Of a stretch of 33,631 nt of DNA, positions 1-8,100 are shown piece after piece. This DNA is from a virus. The position numbers and the translations under genes are program-made. The notes below the pieces were generated by a model. The model was not told the DNA's origin. It saw only the letters and a program-made list of their open reading frames with translations, and ran no database searches. The stretch's first letter is position 1. Each line of letters begins with the position of its first letter. The stretch is taken from IMG/VR virus record IMGVR_UViG_3300017706_001668, positions 1-33,631 of that record. One strand, given 5' to 3'.

Positions 1-2632
1 ATAATCTGTATGTCGAAGAAACATTACCAGTGTCGCTTATTCCTCCACCAACTTTAATACCATAAGCGACATTCAACCTACCATCAGCCCTCAAAGACAT
101 ACCAGCTTGATAGCTAGTATTCATGCTTGCATACCTCCAAACAAATCCCTGGCTGGAACTATTAGTGGTAAATGCCATTGATCTGGCAATACTACTCAGG
201 TCTCCGTGGTAGTTATTAATAGTACCTACAGTTAACGGATAACTCGCCGATACTGGCGACCCTGAATAATAACCATTTAAATACAGTTTATCTGTTTTAG
301 CAGATTCATGATTGCCAATGGATAAGTTAGCCAGTGGAGAACTGAGATCATTAGTCGAAGCCTGATTTACATAACTAATTTCAACATCATCTCCATTAAA
401 CGCATCATTGAGTTTTGCATATAATCCAGTTTCTGATGTATGCCCCTCAACATTGATGTCAGAAATAGATTCATTAAACAAAAACTGTATATAGCTTGCG
501 TTAACTGTTTTTGTAACGCCAAATACTTTGGCGAAGACGTGTTTATCCTTATCGTCCAAACTTCTTATTAGGATGTGGTCGCTTTGAGAAATAGTAGAAA
601 TTTCATCACTTTCATCAGTTCCACTTGCAAGGTTATGACTCACCCTCAGAATAACCCCAGCACCTGGAGATGCGTCGATCCAAACAGCCTGCCCATTGCT
701 TGGTGTATCAGTATTAGAGCTTGAACTTACAAAATCTCTTGCATATCTAGTAGTATTCTTGCTGACTAGACCAACTAATTCACCATCACTAGTAATTGAT
801 CGATAACCGCCAGCGCCAATAGAACCACTTGGAGATACATGCGTTGCCGTATCAAACCCAGCGCCTTTCTGACCTTTTGTACCAGTTGGACCTTTATTAC
901 CAGTTGGACCTTTTGTACCAGTTTCGCCTTTTGTACCAGTTGGACCTTTTGTACCAGTTTCGCCTTTTGTACCAGTTGGACCTTTTGGACCTATTGGACC
1001 TTTTGTACCAGTTGGACCTTTTGTACCAGTTGGACCTTTTGTACCAGTTTCGCCCTTTGTACCAGTTGGACCTTTTGGACCTATTGGACCTTTTGTACCA
1101 GTTTCGCCTTTTGTACCAGTTGGACCTTTTGGACCTATTGGACCTTTTGTACCAGTTGGACCTTTTGGACCTATTGGACCCTTTATGCCCTTTTCACCTT
1201 TAACGCCTGCGCCTTTCTGACCTTTGGTGCCTTTCTGACCTTGATCGCCAGTTCTGTCAAAAGATATAATTAAATCATCACCCGCAGTGAAACCATTATT
1301 CCCAGACCCAAAGGCTCCAGTAATAAATGTACAGCTTATGCTATAGTATCCAGTTTTGTCTATCAGCGAATCAATCTCATATATAGCATATTTTGAGGAG
1401 TCCGCTGAGTTAGTTACTTTAAAATTGCCAAGATGACTTGATGTGGAATCATCTAAAGTTGCCAGGAAATTAGTAATATCATTTCCTGTTTCATCTTGAT
1501 CGTCTAGAAACATCTTATTCGCAGAAGAAGCGGTCAGATTATTGAACTTTACTCTTCCATCACCTGGATCGCTATCTGAAGTGGCGTTGAAGAACTCATA
1601 ACCAAAGGACACGCCACCGAAGTTTCCTTTCTGACCTTTGTCGCCTTTCTGCCCTTTCTGACCTTTGTCGCCTTTCTGCCCTTTCTGCCCTTTTGGACCT
1701 TTTGAACCTTTTTGACCTTTGTCACCGACATCACCAGTTCTAGCAAACGTAATGATGTGCCTTTCGCCATCAGTGAATGATCCAGTTCCTAGTGACCCAG
1801 ATACACCAGAAACATAAATCCTGAAATTACCTACAAGCTCTGTAATAGATGAAATTGTATATAATACAAAATCTTCAGAATCATCTATTTTTGATATTCT
1901 AACATGACCTTTGATAGTTGATGTTGAATCATCAATAGTTCTTAAGTATGATTGTATATCAGTGCCATTGATATCATCATCATGTATGAGAATAGAACTG
2001 GCGCTTAACGCATTGCTGTTTAATATTTTAAAATGACCGTCGCCTGGACCAACATTCGAATTAGTGGTGCTAGTGAATTCGTACTCGAATGATGCCCCAC
2101 CGAAATTTCCTTGTTGACCTTTCTGACCCTTGTCACCCTTCTGACCTTTTGTACCAGTTTCGCCTTTTGTACCAGTTGGACCTTTAAATCCAGTTGGACC
2201 TTTAAAGCCAGTTTCGCCTTTTGTACCAGTTGGACCTTTTGGACCAGTTGGACCTTTAAAGCCAGTTTCGCCTTTTGTACCAGTTGGACCTTTTGGACCA
2301 GTTGGACCTGCTGGACCTTTTGGACCTGCTGGACCTTTAGAACCAGTTGGACCTTTTGTACCAGTTGGACCTTTAAAGCCAGTTTCGCCTTTCTGACCCT
2401 TAATACCGTCAGAAGATCCTTGCCATACTCCAGAAGAGTCAATTATTTCTGTGCCGCCAATGGAAAGAGAAGATACGTTAGCGCCAACTTCAAATATAGT
2501 ATCACCACCACGAGAATAGAGGATATGATCTGCAGTATTAAGTGCGAGCTCGCCTTCTACAATTTTATTTGTATCAGGGGCATTTCCCTTAACATTGCTG
2601 CGTTTGATTTTTATGAGAGACTTATCTGTCAT
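1..2632 (-). CDS. Long collagen-containing tail fibre protein (C-terminus beyond window)
   Basis: The frame is open from the ATG at 2632 to the left edge (at least 877 codons), so the gene is partial at its 3' end. Domains in order: an N-terminal module of about 75 residues (IKIKRS, then [14 protein letters not shown]) shared with two neighbouring proteins; a 100-residue Gly-X-Y stretch; a globular module of about 120 residues; a 37-residue Gly-X-Y stretch; a second, clearly homologous copy of that module; a Gly-X-Y stretch of about 131 residues; and a beta-rich C-terminal part of at least 285 residues ending in a [14 protein letters not shown] segment typical of marine phage fibres. Collagen-like shafts linking globular modules are known in phage fibres and imply a trimer. 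Receptor binding at the distal C-terminus is inferred from position. The upstream AAAGG is a weak ribosome site. No S74 chaperone is visible inside the window. Confidence 0.9.
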   Translation of the reverse strand, partial: MTDKSLIKIKRSNVKGNAPDTNKIVEGELALNTADHILYSRGGDTIFEVGANVSSLSIGGTEIIDSSGVWQGSSDGIKGQKGETGFKGPTGTKGPTGSKGPAGPKGPAGPTGPKGPTGTKGETGFKGPTGPKGPTGTKGETGFKGPTGFKGPTGTKGETGTKGQKGDKGQKGQQGNFGGASFEYEFTSTTNSNVGPGDGHFKILNSNALSASSILIHDDDINGTDIQSYLRTIDDSTSTIKGHVRISKIDDSEDFVLYTISSITELVGNFRIYVSGVSGSLGTGSFTDGERHIITFARTGDVGDKGQKGSKGPKGQKGQKGDKGQKGQKGDKGQKGNFGGVSFGYEFFNATSDSDPGDGRVKFNNLTASSANKMFLDDQDETGNDITNFLATLDDSTSSHLGNFKVTNSADSSKYAIYEIDSLIDKTGYYSISCTFITGAFGSGNNGFTAGDDLIISFDRTGDQGQKGTKGQKGAGVKGEKGIKGPIGPKGPTGTKGPIGPKGPTGTKGETGTKGPIGPKGPTGTKGETGTKGPTGTKGPTGTKGPIGPKGPTGTKGETGTKGPTGTKGETGTKGPTGNKGPTGTKGQKGAGFDTATHVSPSGSIGAGGYRSITSDGELVGLVSKNTTRYARDFVSSSSNTDTPSNGQAVWIDASPGAGVILRVSHNLASGTDESDEISTISQSDHILIRSLDDKDKHVFAKVFGVTKTVNASYIQFLFNESISDINVEGHTSETGLYAKLNDAFNGDDVEISYVNQASTNDLSSPLANLSIGNHESAKTDKLYLNGYYSGSPVSASYPLTVGTINNYHGDLSSIARSMAFTTNSSSQGFVWRYASMNTSYQAGMSLRADGRLNVAYGIKVGGGISDTGNVSSTYRL
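857..1249 (-). repeat. Collagen-like Gly-X-Y repeat tract 3 of the long fibre
   Basis: On the minus strand the DNA repeats an 18-base theme encoding GPTGTK or GETGTK, with GPIGPK variants. One short break in register occurs near its start (GAG followed by VKG). Glu-containing triplets (GET) alternate with Lys triplets, so charge is partly balanced. Many units are identical at DNA level, which favours recombination and length change. Confidence 0.9.
1625..1735 (-). repeat. Collagen-like Gly-X-Y repeat tract 2 of the long fibre
   Basis: 37 residues rich in GQK, GDK and GSK triplets, with no proline in most of them. It separates the two homologous globular modules (about 1253-1624 and 1736-2107). 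Confidence 0.85.
2108..2407 (-). repeat. Collagen-like Gly-X-Y repeat tract 1 of the long fibre
   Basis: About 100 residues of Gly-X-Y ([18 protein letters not shown] units) directly after the N-terminal module. The DNA repeats cctttaaagccagtttcgcc-like and ttttgtaccagttgga-like units on the plus strand. Confidence 0.9.
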
Positions 2633-2655
2633 GAATTGAGAACCTTTAAATCATC

Positions 2656-2713
2656 GCCTTATATAAGGCTGAATAATAAAGAGGAGTCGTACTTATATAA
2701 GCAGATAGACTCC
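2656..2713 (-). terminator. Inverted repeats between two fibre genes, possible weak terminator
   Basis: The gap 2633-2729 holds a 14-base perfect palindrome GCCTTATATAAGGC (2656-2669), a second copy of its core CTTATATAAG (2692-2701), and an enclosing pair GGAGTC (2683-2688) / GACTCC (2708-2713). Read leftward, the stem is followed by TCTTTATTATT. This could be a weak terminator or a processing hairpin after the 2730-3497 gene. The stem is only 6 bp with a long loop, so the call is tentative. Confidence 0.3.
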
Positions 2714-2729
2714 CCCATCTTTTAAATAT

Positions 2730-3497
2730 TTACGAAGAGCTGTATGTACCGCCATCAATGATAGCAACAACTTCACCCATAGCGTAGCCAGTAGCGGTTG
2801 GATCTACAGTTGCTGTAGGTTCAGTTTGTAGTCCTGTATAGAACTTAAACTTACCACTATCGCTCGCATCTCTGAAGTAACCAGCATATTTATTAGTTGC
2901 GGTATCAATATACAACCCATATACGCCAGTATCAACAGTATCGCCAACATTATTCGCAGAAAGTTTTAGGGCAGAATCGTCTACAGATACTGTAGATGAA
3001 GAAATATAAGTGGTGGCGCCTGTTACTATTAGGTTACCACCAATCGCAACATTACCCGAAGCAACTATATTCTTAGTAACATTTAATTGACCAGCAATGG
3101 TCACGTCATCTGGAAGACCGATAGTAGCAGACGACCCTTCGCCTGCAGTATGAGCCACTTCAACCTCGTTGGCTGTTCCAACAATACCAGACATGTAGTT
3201 GCCACTAGTATCAGTACCAAGAGCAACAGAATTTTCAGCAATAGTAGTGGACATACTGACATCCTGACTACCATTAAAACTGACAGTACCAGTAACATCA
3301 CCAGTGAGGGCAATATTTCGCGCATTAGTTAGAGTGTCAGCAGTAGCCCCAGCAACCGTAATAATATCAGTTCCGTTTGTGGAAGAATATAATTTTTTAT
3401 CAGCTAAATTGATAGCCAGTTCCGCTTTAGCCAATTGCCCATCGGCTGGAACTGCGCTGGCTGTTTCATTATGTTTAATTTTTATTACTGAAGCCAT
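2730..3497 (-). CDS. Fibre-like virion structural protein, 255 aa
   Basis: The N-terminus (residues 1-50: VIKIKHN, then AELAINLADKKLYSS) matches the opening module of the neighbouring long fibre and of the cupredoxin protein, so it is probably the baseplate- or fibre-attachment module. Residues about 55-100 (ALTGDVTGTVSFNGSQDVSM) are a segment common in phage fibres. Residues about 135-230 (GQLNVTKNIVASGN, then ISSSTVSVDDSALKL) resemble a module also present in the 1280-residue fibre at about residues 740-830. There is no signal peptide or membrane segment. A TATAAATA box lies about 63 bases upstream within the preceding gene. The exact role is unknown; short fibre or fibre-hinge protein is an inference. 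Confidence 0.8.
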   Translation of the reverse strand: MASVIKIKHNETASAVPADGQLAKAELAINLADKKLYSSTNGTDIITVAGATADTLTNARNIALTGDVTGTVSFNGSQDVSMSTTIAENSVALGTDTSGNYMSGIVGTANEVEVAHTAGEGSSATIGLPDDVTIAGQLNVTKNIVASGNVAIGGNLIVTGATTYISSSTVSVDDSALKLSANNVGDTVDTGVYGLYIDTATNKYAGYFRDASDSGKFKFYTGLQTEPTATVDPTATGYAMGEVVAIIDGGTYSSS

Positions 3498-3515
3498 TCG
3501 ATTAAACCTTATATA

Positions 3516-3824
3516 TTATGTTAAACCGCCCCTTCTGGGTTTCGGTATTACCTTTTCTTTATTTATAATAATATCCTTGCTCACATGTTTTTCGTAATAT
3601 TTAATTTCCATTTCCTGCCTTTCAACTTTTGCAGTTAAATCAGCAACTTGAGATATGATTGTTGGGGGAACAGGGATTGCTTCTGCTCTAGCACGTTCCC
3701 CTTCTAGAGTTTCGGTTAGGATTATGATCTTAGTTCTGAGAGCGACTATAGTTTTGTTTAGGTTTGCTATTTCGGTTTCTGTTTGTTTATTATAAATATC
3801 TAGTAAATTATCATCACCCATCAC
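3516..3824 (-). CDS. Small coiled-coil protein, 102 aa
   Basis: Residues about 15-48 show heptad-like Ile/Leu spacing with charged residues, and residues 58-82 form a second likely helix, so this is probably a coiled coil. The C-terminus is basic (KPRRGG). Start choice is open: GTG at 3824 sits 7 bases after AGGAAG, and ATG at 3821 sits 10 bases after it. The two differ by one residue. The gene lies between two fibre-cluster genes with 14-18 base gaps. I do not recognise a family; a virion or fibre-assembly role is inferred only from position. Confidence 0.7.
   Translation of the reverse strand: MMGDDNLLDIYNKQTETEIANLNKTIVALRTKIIILTETLEGERARAEAIPVPPTIISQVADLTAKVERQEMEIKYYEKHVSKDIIINKEKVIPKPRRGGLT
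3560..3567 (-). promoter_or_regulatory. Candidate T4-type late promoter TATAAATA inside the coiled-coil gene
   Basis: Exact match to the T4 late (gp55-dependent) consensus on the minus strand, near the 3' end of the 102-aa gene. It would start a transcript with a leader of roughly 55 bases for the 2730-3497 gene. It overlaps codons for Ile-Asn-Lys, so chance is possible. Confidence 0.45.
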
Positions 3825-3838
3825 TTAATTTCTTCCTA

Positions 3839-4576
3839 TTATGAAATTGTAATATTACCAACCATTGAGCTATGGAATTGACAAACATAGTAGAATGTTC
3901 CTGCGCTTCCTATAACCCACCTTACTGTTCCAACTTCAGCACCACCATTAGTGACACCAGATGCTTGATTATCAGTTCCAGTTCCAGAAACTGTTTTTAT
4001 CCAGAATGGGTGTCCGCTTGCATTAACATTGAAGTCGACGATATCCCCATTATTGAAATTTAAACCTGCATTATCACCGTTCACGCTTCCGTTTCTATCA
4101 GTACCGCTTAATGCGTAAGCGCCTGCTCCGTTATTTGTAACAGATATGGTATAGTCTGCAGTAGCTGGAGTTGTGGCAGCTGTATAAACTCCTCCTGATA
4201 TCTCACCAAATACAGGAGTACCATCGCTTGATGCTTGCATAACCTGACCAGAAGTGCCTGTTGTTTGTAATACCATACCGTTAGCAGCAGTATACATTAA
4301 TCCGTTTGATTCAAAATCAGTAAGGACTAATTCTTCTATATTGGCTCTTTCGCTGGCGGTCAATGTAGTAAAGGCAACGGTATCTCCTAAGAGCTGGCTT
4401 TCGAGGTTGGCGACTTTTTCTACAAGTAACTTACCGCCTATGTACTCAACAGACGTCGAAGAGTCGCCGATAAACAGTTTATTTGAAGAATGCGAGTATG
4501 CTATTTCGCCATCAACTAAAGATGATGGCGAATTGGTTGTTTGACTTTTCTTTATTACTAATACGACATCGCTCAT
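3839..4576 (-). CDS. Fibre-cluster structural protein with C-terminal cupredoxin-like (type 1 copper) domain, 245 aa
   Basis: Residues 1-48 are the same attachment-like module as in the neighbouring fibres (LVIKKSQ, then GEIAYSHSSNKLFIGDS). Residues about 50-130 are a linker with a short helix and Gly/Ser/Thr-rich beta sequence. Residues about 141-245 look like a cupredoxin: an opening beta strand (YTISVTNNG), a first ligand in GHPFWIK (His189), then GTFYYVCQFHSSMVG giving Cys232, His235 and Met238. His plus C-x2-H-x2-M is the complete type 1 copper ligand set with the short loop seen in amicyanin; plastocyanin has C-x2-H-x4-M. There is no signal peptide, so it would fold in the host cytoplasm and be built into the virion. 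Its start overlaps the upstream stop (TGATG). Copper binding and function are inferred. Confidence 0.8.
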   Translation of the reverse strand: MSDVVLVIKKSQTTNSPSSLVDGEIAYSHSSNKLFIGDSSTSVEYIGGKLLVEKVANLESQLLGDTVAFTTLTASERANIEELVLTDFESNGLMYTAANGMVLQTTGTSGQVMQASSDGTPVFGEISGGVYTAATTPATADYTISVTNNGAGAYALSGTDRNGSVNGDNAGLNFNNGDIVDFNVNASGHPFWIKTVSGTGTDNQASGVTNGGAEVGTVRWVIGSAGTFYYVCQFHSSMVGNITIS

Positions 4577-4836
4577 CAGAAGTTTCCGCCAGATATTGTG
4601 ATTGTATCAGTAGTAGAGTTATATGTAACAAATTGCCTCAAGGTGAATCCTTGTGTGGAGCTATCAAAAACTAAAATAGAGTCGTTGGGTGATGCGTTCA
4701 TATTAACATCAGGCAATATAGATAATGTCGGACTAGAAATTTTTTGAAATGTGCTTAGCGTTAAAGGAGTTCCAGTGTCATTTAAAACAACCTTATTTTG
4801 ACTCGGAGTACTCAACCTAACTTTTAAGTCTGACAT
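4576..4836 (-). CDS. Small structural protein of the fibre cluster, 86 aa
   Basis: The start is supported by AGAGG 7 bases upstream, and the stop overlaps the next start as TGATG, which suggests coupled translation. The protein is Ser/Thr/Asn-rich and probably all-beta, with the segments DSILVFDSSTQGFTLRQFV and TITISGGNF at the end. Such short beta segments are typical of marine phage fibre-associated proteins. No catalytic motif, signal peptide or membrane segment is visible. The function is unrecognised; a virion role is inferred from its neighbours. Confidence 0.7.
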   Translation of the reverse strand: MSDLKVRLSTPSQNKVVLNDTGTPLTLSTFQKISSPTLSILPDVNMNASPNDSILVFDSSTQGFTLRQFVTYNSTTDTITISGGNF

Positions 4837-4844
4837 TCTAACCT

Positions 4845-5183
4845 CTATTGTGTTACTTGTGGTGTTACTGTCGCTATACCCTCAACAAGCCTTGTTCTTT
4901 TGTCACCAGCGCTTGTGATTTCAACATCATATACATACCTACCAGCAGGAATGTTCACGGTTGTTATTCTTGGTAATGAGACTGTCAATAAACCAGTAGT
5001 CCTATCAGTATCAAATGTTATAACGAATGCAGCTGTAGGGGTAGAAGAAGTGTAATGCTTTCTCATCTGCCCAGCTGCAGTATATCCGCTTAAATTTGTT
5101 GGGGTTCCATCATCATTAGTAACAGATAAAACCGTACTGTAATCTGTTCCTTGATCGATAATTATATTAGCTTTAGCTCCCAT
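4845..5183 (-). CDS. BppU-N-like beta-sandwich structural protein, 112 aa
   Basis: The pattern (GTDYSTVLSVTNDDGTPTNL, Gly-Tyr-Thr, then QMRKHY, GRYVYDVEIT and a closing RLVEGIATVTPQVT) is that of the small immunoglobulin-like domain found at the N-terminus of phage baseplate and fibre proteins such as BppU-type proteins. Here it is almost the whole protein. A GGGGAG ribosome site formed by the last codons of the upstream fibre lies 6-7 bases before the ATG. It probably attaches to, or completes, the large fibre encoded immediately upstream. The fold assignment comes from recognising the sequence pattern and is unverified. Confidence 0.75.
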   Translation of the reverse strand: MGAKANIIIDQGTDYSTVLSVTNDDGTPTNLSGYTAAGQMRKHYTSSTPTAAFVITFDTDRTTGLLTVSLPRITTVNIPAGRYVYDVEITSAGDKRTRLVEGIATVTPQVTQ

Positions 5184-5186
5184 ACA

Positions 5187-8100
5187 TTACTCCCCTAGAT
5201 CCACAATCAACGCCCTCAGTTCTTCATTCTCTGCTTTCAGTTCTTTAATCGCTTCAATGAATAGCGCTGATAGCTGATCATAATCTACAGTCAAGTAATC
5301 ACCTTCAATCTCTTTATGTAGAGAAGTAGACTTTTTCTTAACAGCCGAAGGGAGAACCTTTTCAACTTGCTGAGCAATAACGCCCGCAGATGGTTTATCT
5401 CCAACTATATAATTATACTCCACGCCATCAATTTGTTTAATCTTGTCGACAGCATTTTCTATCTTATTGATATTATCCTTTAACCTTTCATCAGATGGGG
5501 TAGATGAGTATGCTATAACATCACCAATAACATGGAAATCGCCAGTGCCTGTTAATTTACTCAAAGTACCGTCGATTAGCATCCATCGAGTATCTAAATC
5601 TGCTGTATGACCTGGACCAGACAGCGTGACCACGCCAGTTCCGCTATTAAAGCTCAAGCCAGTTATATCTGAAGAGCCTGCTGGACCTTTTGGACCTGCT
5701 GGACCTTTACCGCCTCCTGGACCTTTTGGACCTCCTGGACCTTTTGAACCTCCTGGACCTTTTGAACCTCCTGGACCTTTAGTACCTCCTGGACCTTTAG
5801 TACCTGTATCTCCCTTTGTACCTGCTGGACCTTTTGTACCTCCTGGACCTTTTGGACCTGCTGGACCTTTACCGCCTCCTGGACCTTTTGGACCTGCTGG
5901 ACCTTTTCCGCCAGTTGGACCTTTAGAACCTGTATTTCCCTTTGGACCTATCGGACCTTTTCCGCCACTTGGACCTTTAGAACCTTTAGAACCAGTTGGA
6001 CCTTTTGTACCAGTTGGACCTTTAGAACCTGTATTTCCCTTTGGACCTATTGGACCTTGTGGACCTTTTGTACCAGTTGGACCTTTTGTACCAGTTGGAC
6101 CTTTTGTACCAGTTGGACCTTTAGAACCTGTATTTCCCTTTGGACCTATTGGACCTTTTGGACCTATTGGACCTTTTGTACCAGTTGGACCTTTAGAACC
6201 AGTTGGACCTTTTGGACCTATTGGACCTTTTGTACCAGTTGGACCTTTAGAACCAGTTGGACCTTTTGTACCAGCTGGACCTTTAGAACCTGTATTTCCC
6301 TTTGGACCTATTGGACCTTTTGGACCTATTGGACCTTTGCCGCCACTTGGACCTTTTGAACCAGTTGGACCTTTTGAACCAGTTGGACCCTTTGGACCTT
6401 GTAGGGCAGCATTAGCTATTGTAATTTTCTTTAGTTGGGTTCCAGAAGTATCACTAACATCTTGAACCAATATCATGTCACTAGATTGAGCGTTAGCTAG
6501 TTCGGTTCTTTCGCTAATTGTTTTTTTGGCGGAAGAGAGGGCTTTGAAATATGAGACATCACCAGTAGTATCGTTATGCTCAGAGAGTTGCCAGTTTTTA
6601 TTAGTTTCGTTCCAACGGAAATCTACATTATTATTTGCGCCACGATTAACAGTTATACCAGCATTTTGGGTAGCAGTAGCATCAGAAGCAAGATCAGAAT
6701 TTAATGTAATCTTATTGTCAGCAATATCTAGAGTGGCAGAGTTTACTGTAGTAGTTGTTCCAGCGACAGACAAATTACCAGAAATTACTACATTCTCAGA
6801 AACAGTTAATTGGCCACCAACTACGGCATCACTTGTAACGTCTAAAGAACCAAAAGCAGCTGATTGGGTAACACTAACACCACCTGGAATAGAAACAAAA
6901 TCATTGAACACTGTATTAGCATTAATGACCAGCGTTGTCAATTCGCCATTGGTCCATTTGGTATGCCTTTCGCCTTCCTCTTGAGCTGACCAATCGCGAC
7001 CTATAGTAACATTTGTACCGTTAGCATTGAACTTCCCGTTTACATGCGTATTACCAGTAACTTGTATATTTTCATCTACATTTAATTGACCTTTTACTGT
7101 GACGTCATCACTTATCGTAGTTGCACCATCAACTCCAAGAGTACCTTTGACGGTAGCATTATTGTTTATCGTAGCTGCGCCATCAACTCCAAGAGTACCT
7201 TTGACGGTAGCATTATTGTTTATCGTAGCTGCGCCATCAACTCCAAGAGTACCTTTGACGGTAGCATTGTTATTGATAGTAGTTGCGCCTTTAATGCCAA
7301 GAGTGCTATTGATAGTAGTTGCGCCATCAACTCCAAGAGTGCCTTTAACATTAGCATTGTTATTGATAGTAGTCGCACCGTCAATAGAAGCAGTACCTTT
7401 AACGGTAGCATTGTTATTGATAGTAGTTGCACCATCAACTCCAAGAGTGCCTTTAACGGTAGTGTTGCCAGAAACCGTAAAGTGATTCTTGACCTCAGTA
7501 TTCGCATCAATTGTAGCAGTTCCTTTGACGGCAAGGCTATTGTCAATAGTAGTTGCGCCTTTAATGCCAAGAGTGCTATTGATAGTAGTTGCGCCATCAA
7601 CTCCAAGAGTGCCTTTAACATTAGCATTGTTATTGATAGTAGTTGCGCCATCAACTCCAAGAGTGCCTTTAACATTAGCATTGTTATTGATAGTAGTCAC
7701 ACCGTCAATAGAAGCAGTACCTTTAACGGTAGTGTTGCCAGAAACCGTAAAGTGATTCTTGACCTCAGTATTCGCATCAATTGTAGCAGTTCCTTTGACA
7801 GCAAGGCTATTTTCTACTGTAGTTGCGCCTTTAATGCCAAGAGTGTTATTTAGAGTAGTTGCGCCTTTGACGTTTAATGTGCTATTAATTTCAGATGCAC
7901 CATCAATCCTTGCAGTACCCTTAACAGTAGCATTGTTATTAATGGTTGTCACCCCATCAACTCCAAGAGTGCCTTTGACGGTAGCATTGTTGCTGATAGT
8001 AGTTGCGCCCTTAACACCAAGAGTGCTATTGATAGTAGTTGCGCCATCAATACTTGCAGTACCCTTAACAGTAGCATTGTTATTAATGGTTGTCGCCCCA

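Noticed and set aside
829-1273. Two overlapping plus-strand frames of 124 and 144 residues rich in Leu-Tyr-Gln or Trp-Thr-Phe repeats
   Set aside because: They are antisense shadows of the collagen-like repeats of the minus-strand fibre; the repetition alone keeps several frames open.
3791-3798. TATAAATA on the plus strand
   Set aside because: It would transcribe rightward, antisense to all genes in this region, and overlaps codons of the coiled-coil gene; probably chance.
5626-6465. 279-residue plus-strand proline/glycine-rich frame that itself looks collagen-like
   Set aside because: It is the exact antisense of the 80-triplet collagen tract, has no ribosome site or promoter, and lies inside a clearly real gene.
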